The notes beneath the pieces were generated by a model. It did no database searches. It saw nothing but the letters and a program-made list of their open reading frames with translations, and was not told where the DNA came from. Below, piece by piece: positions 5,267 to 7,056 of a DNA stretch of 7,056 nt. The position numbers and the translations under genes are program-made. How positions within the stretch are numbered: position 1 is the first letter of the stretch; each line of letters begins with the position of its first letter. This DNA comes from Desulfobacterales bacterium. Lineage in GTDB: Bacteria > Desulfobacterota > Desulfobacteria > Desulfobacterales > 4be13. Location of the stretch: positions 1 through 7,056 of the forward strand of contig JAOZLU010000373.1 of the NCBI GenBank assembly GCA_029934695.1. Direction: 5' to 3'.

Positions 5267-5446
5267 TGGGGCATCAGCCTGGGGTGATGAATCTGTTGCT
5301 GATGCTCTCAAAAAGCTGATCCCGTTTTTGTTCCGGCCATTTTGTAACCGACTGATTTTTAAGTTAAAAAAAATAGGCGGAACAAAAACGGGATCACAAT
5401 TGGCAACTCTGTCTGCGACATTTTCATCAGCCCAGCATCAGCCCCA
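5267..5446. repeat. Nested palindrome of about 180 bp
   Basis: The inner arms, GATCCCGTTTTTGTTCCG (5318-5335) and its exact complement (5378-5395), form an 18-bp stem. The tip at 5356-5370 is TTTTTAA-G-TTAAAAA. The outer arms at 5267-5291 and 5423-5446 are imperfectly complementary, pairing as TGGGGC, CTGGG and TGATGAA blocks. GCATCAGC occurs at 5271-5278 and 5435-5442, and inverted at 5298-5305. This is the architecture of a non-autonomous palindromic element or a strongly structured leader. Confidence 0.8.
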
Positions 5447-5548
5447 TATGCATTAAGCTAAGACTGCCGGACGGGGTTTTCAACCCCGTCCGGCAGATCA
5501 TGGATCAGTAAAAACAGACAGTTACGATCTCAGCTTAATGCATATGGG
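5443..5548. repeat. Inverted 21-bp elements flanking a REP-like hairpin
   Basis: CCCATATGCATTAAGCT (5443-5459) is exactly complementary to 5532-5548. Extending to 5463 and 5528 gives 20 of 21 matching positions. The core includes ATGCAT and CATATG. Between the two lies the REP-like palindrome 5465-5495. A third, diverged copy in the same orientation as the right arm is at 6303-6323, ahead of the second paralogue. Confidence 0.85.
5465..5495. repeat. REP-like palindrome (TGCCGGACGGGGTT)
   Basis: TGCCGGACGGGGTT (5465-5478) and its exact complement (5482-5495) form a 14-bp stem with loop TTC. It is the same dispersed element as at 826-896, differing in the loop. It sits inside the inverted 21-bp pair. 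Confidence 0.92.
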
Positions 5549-5576
5549 TGTCAGCCCCCGTGCGAGGTAAAAAATA

Positions 5577-6203
5577 ATGGCTTTCACAGATTTTAAATCA
5601 GTTGCCCAGGTTCAGAAAAAATATAATATCAGATATGAGGAGGAGGATTTTCTTGAATATCGGGAATTGTCTCCCCCGGAAACTTTTCTGGACGAATTTG
5701 AATTCAGCCTTAGGAATATGGATGTGTTCGCATCCGAGGCTTCGAGATGTGAAAATGTCATTTATCCGATTCTGAGAGAAATTTACAAATCCTTCGTCGG
5801 ACGCTGCTCTCTCTGGAGCCACAAATCAATCTCGTATGACAGCGACCTGACTGGCATATCCGATTACATAATTTCGACAAAGTCCGAACTGGGAAAAACG
5901 GTTCTCGGGCTTCCGATAATTTTGGTCACGGAGGCAAAACAGAACAATTTCAGCGAGGGATGGGGCCAGTGTCTTGCGGAGATGCTGGCATCGCAGAAAA
6001 TAAACAGGGAGGAGATGCTTCCTGTTTATGGGATTGTGACAGACGGCGAGGTGTGGCACTTCGGAATGCTTGTGAAAGATGTGTTCACAAAAAACAGAAC
6101 ACGCGTTCCCGTTGACAATATTGACAGAGTTTTCGGAGCAGTGAGTCATCTTATCGAAGCAGCGGAAAAGCACAGAAGCGCCTCGGCAAAAAACGGAGGC
6201 TGA
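5577..6203 (+). CDS. PD-(D/E)XK nuclease-fold-like protein, paralogue 1
   Basis: No named family is certain. The 208-residue protein shows the spacing of a PD-(D/E)XK core: a helix with CE at 58-59, WSHKS (80-84), DLTGISDYII with D96, LGLPIILVTEAK with E119 and K121, then GWGQCLAEM (128-136) and VTDGEVWHFG (154-163). Such domains occur in restriction endonucleases, type I HsdR N-termini and many uncharacterised proteins, so DNA cleavage is inference. It is homologous along its whole length to the next gene, sharing the MxFxxFK opening and every motif listed. GAGGT at 5564-5568, eight bases upstream, supports the start. No signal peptide or membrane segment is visible. The C-terminal tail (KHRSASAKNGG) is polar and not shared. 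The leader is rich in palindromes. No methyltransferase or immunity partner lies within the window. Confidence 0.8.
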   Translation: MAFTDFKSVAQVQKKYNIRYEEEDFLEYRELSPPETFLDEFEFSLRNMDVFASEASRCENVIYPILREIYKSFVGRCSLWSHKSISYDSDLTGISDYIISTKSELGKTVLGLPIILVTEAKQNNFSEGWGQCLAEMLASQKINREEMLPVYGIVTDGEVWHFGMLVKDVFTKNRTRVPVDNIDRVFGAVSHLIEAAEKHRSASAKNGG

Positions 6204-6302
6204 TCAGGCGATGAAGCGGACGGAAAAACCCAGCCGCTTATCGTGTCATTATTGTGCGACAAGGATGCCGTTCCAAAATGCCTGTAAAACAGGGCTTCAC
6301 GG

Positions 6303-6323
6303 TCTCAGCCTGATGCGTATGGG
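6303..6323 (+). repeat. Third copy of the 21-bp element, before paralogue 2
   Basis: TCTCAGCCTGATGCGTATGG plus G matches 5528-5548 at 18 of 21 positions, all differences being transitions. Flanking bases are also alike: GTAAAAC-type sequence 10-20 bases upstream and AGCCCC downstream. The small hairpin CCTGT-AAA-ACAGG (6281-6293) lies just upstream. It starts about 80 bases ahead of the second paralogue's ATG, compared with about 50 for the first. Confidence 0.75.
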
Positions 6324-6381
6324 CAACAAGCCCCGGCTGCCCCGACTTCCATAATGACTGTTGAATCAAGGGAACTATATC

Positions 6382-7035
6382 ATGGGATTCAGTAACTTTA
6401 AAACAGAAATTGAGGTGGCAAAAAGGTTTAATCTTAAAACAGACAGTGAACCTTTTGTAAAAACACTGCCTCTCAAAAATATACCGGATTACAAATTTGA
6501 GGAAATAAAGGAAAATTTCAAAGATCCTTTAAGTTTTCTGTCAGAGGCAGCCACCTGTGAGGATATTATCAAACCTGTATTGAAAGTTCTTGACAAATGT
6601 TATCCGAATTTTCGCGTCTGGTCGCATGTGAGCTACAATGTTGATCCTGACAATGATCTTTCCGGCACTCCGGACTTTCTGATAGCACCCACAACTGAGA
6701 TACGCGGTGAGCTTGGCATACCTCCCCTCTGTGTGGTGGAAGCCAAAAAGGCTGACTGGGATCAGGGCTGGGCACTGGCACTGGCCGAAATGTATGCGGC
6801 ATCAACACAGGGTGCGACAATGTGCTATGCATCAGTTACCACAGGTGAGGATTGGCAGTTCGGCAGGTTTGACAGGGAAAATGCCTTATTTGTAAAACAG
6901 TTGAATAAGATATCAGTTCTGGATGATAATGATGAACCCGGCAATCTGCAGAAATTGTTTGATACCTTAAACTGGCTGTTTGACAAAGCCGGCAGGGTTG
7001 GAATTTGTCCGGAATGTGTCTCCACCGGCAGATGA
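6382..7035 (+). CDS. PD-(D/E)XK nuclease-fold-like protein, paralogue 2
   Basis: The 217-residue protein is a diverged paralogue of the preceding gene. Shared points are MGFSNFK at the start, SEAATCE (54-60), VWSH (79-82), DLSGTPDFLI with D98, LGIPPLCVVEAKK with E120 and K122, GW at 129-130 with LAEM at 134-137, and VTTGEDWQFG (152-161). The D-(21)-E-x-K core is intact, so it could be an active nuclease, which is unproven. ATG 6382 is chosen over an in-frame TTG at 6361 because AAGGGA lies at 6368-6373 and the N-terminus then aligns with the paralogue. The C-terminus ends in GICPECVSTGR, a lone CxxC absent from the first copy. It follows the first gene after 178 bases in the same direction, with a partly conserved leader element, so the unit may have duplicated together with its upstream region. 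Confidence 0.8.
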   Translation: MGFSNFKTEIEVAKRFNLKTDSEPFVKTLPLKNIPDYKFEEIKENFKDPLSFLSEAATCEDIIKPVLKVLDKCYPNFRVWSHVSYNVDPDNDLSGTPDFLIAPTTEIRGELGIPPLCVVEAKKADWDQGWALALAEMYAASTQGATMCYASVTTGEDWQFGRFDRENALFVKQLNKISVLDDNDEPGNLQKLFDTLNWLFDKAGRVGICPECVSTGR

Positions 7036-7056
7036 AGACACAAATACTGCAAAGCA

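Larger units (their letters stand above)
4918..5576. other. 659-bp gene-free region of inverted repeats and promoters
   Basis: No coding sequence here is convincing. From left to right it holds the LOG leader and promoter, a terminator-like inverted repeat (4996-5107), a sigma70-like promoter on the plus strand (5154-5182), a very AT-rich stretch (5183-5266), a nested palindrome (5267-5446), and an inverted pair of 21-bp elements enclosing a REP-like hairpin (5443-5548). An open frame at 5112-5456 (114 codons) runs through these palindromes and its product resembles nothing recognised, so it is not annotated. Confidence 0.75.

Noticed and set aside
5112..5456. Plus-strand 114-codon open frame in the gene-free region
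   Set aside because: It has no recognisable domain, no good ribosome binding site, and its second half is built from the nested palindrome and GCATCAGC repeats.
6214..6239. Terminator after the first nuclease-fold gene
   Set aside because: AAGCGG and CCGCTT could pair, but the stem is six pairs with a 14-base loop and no T-run.
5443..6323. CRISPR-like array from the recurring 21-bp elements
   Set aside because: There are only three copies in mixed orientation with irregular spacing, one beyond a whole gene, so there is no repeat-spacer periodicity.

Overview
The window reads as chromosomal DNA of a Gram-negative bacterium, most likely a deltaproteobacterium of the Desulfobacterales type. 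This is inference from three things: full-length Lnt implies an outer membrane with lipoproteins; the housekeeping genes are separated by many short dispersed repeats and perfect palindromes; and base composition is mixed, with AT-rich spacers. No single marker proves the lineage.

Layout. Positions 1-2302 carry four plus-strand genes. These are folK (folate synthesis), a small membrane-anchored metal-binding-type protein overlapping it by one base, a transaldolase (tal) and the phosphatidylglycerophosphate synthase pgsA. At 2302-2523 a strong A/T-tract-boosted promoter precedes tRNA-Gly(GCC) and tRNA-Cys(GCA), both with encoded CCA. On the minus strand, running toward the tRNAs, lie lnt (apolipoprotein N-acyltransferase) and upstream of it a LOG-family nucleotide phosphoribohydrolase with an extended -10 promoter. 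A palindrome with 33-bp perfect arms separates these two.

Positions 4918-5576 hold no convincing gene. They contain a run of nested inverted repeats, a candidate promoter and a GC-rich REP-like palindrome. This leads into two plus-strand paralogous genes (5577-6203 and 6382-7035) whose products look like PD-(D/E)XK nuclease-fold proteins. A related 21-bp element lies ahead of each of them.

The housekeeping genes act in separate pathways: pterin pyrophosphorylation, pentose phosphate metabolism, phospholipid synthesis, lipoprotein maturation and nucleotide salvage. pgsA and lnt both serve the envelope, since PgsA leads to phosphatidylglycerol, the diacylglyceryl donor of an earlier lipoprotein maturation step. 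Otherwise the grouping does not look like one pathway. The accessory part is the right-hand end. The most interesting signals are the repeat architecture around gene starts (a self-coupling start repeat before folK, and a sense-oriented TTTCAAC tract before four genes) and the paralogous nuclease-fold pair with its palindromic leader.
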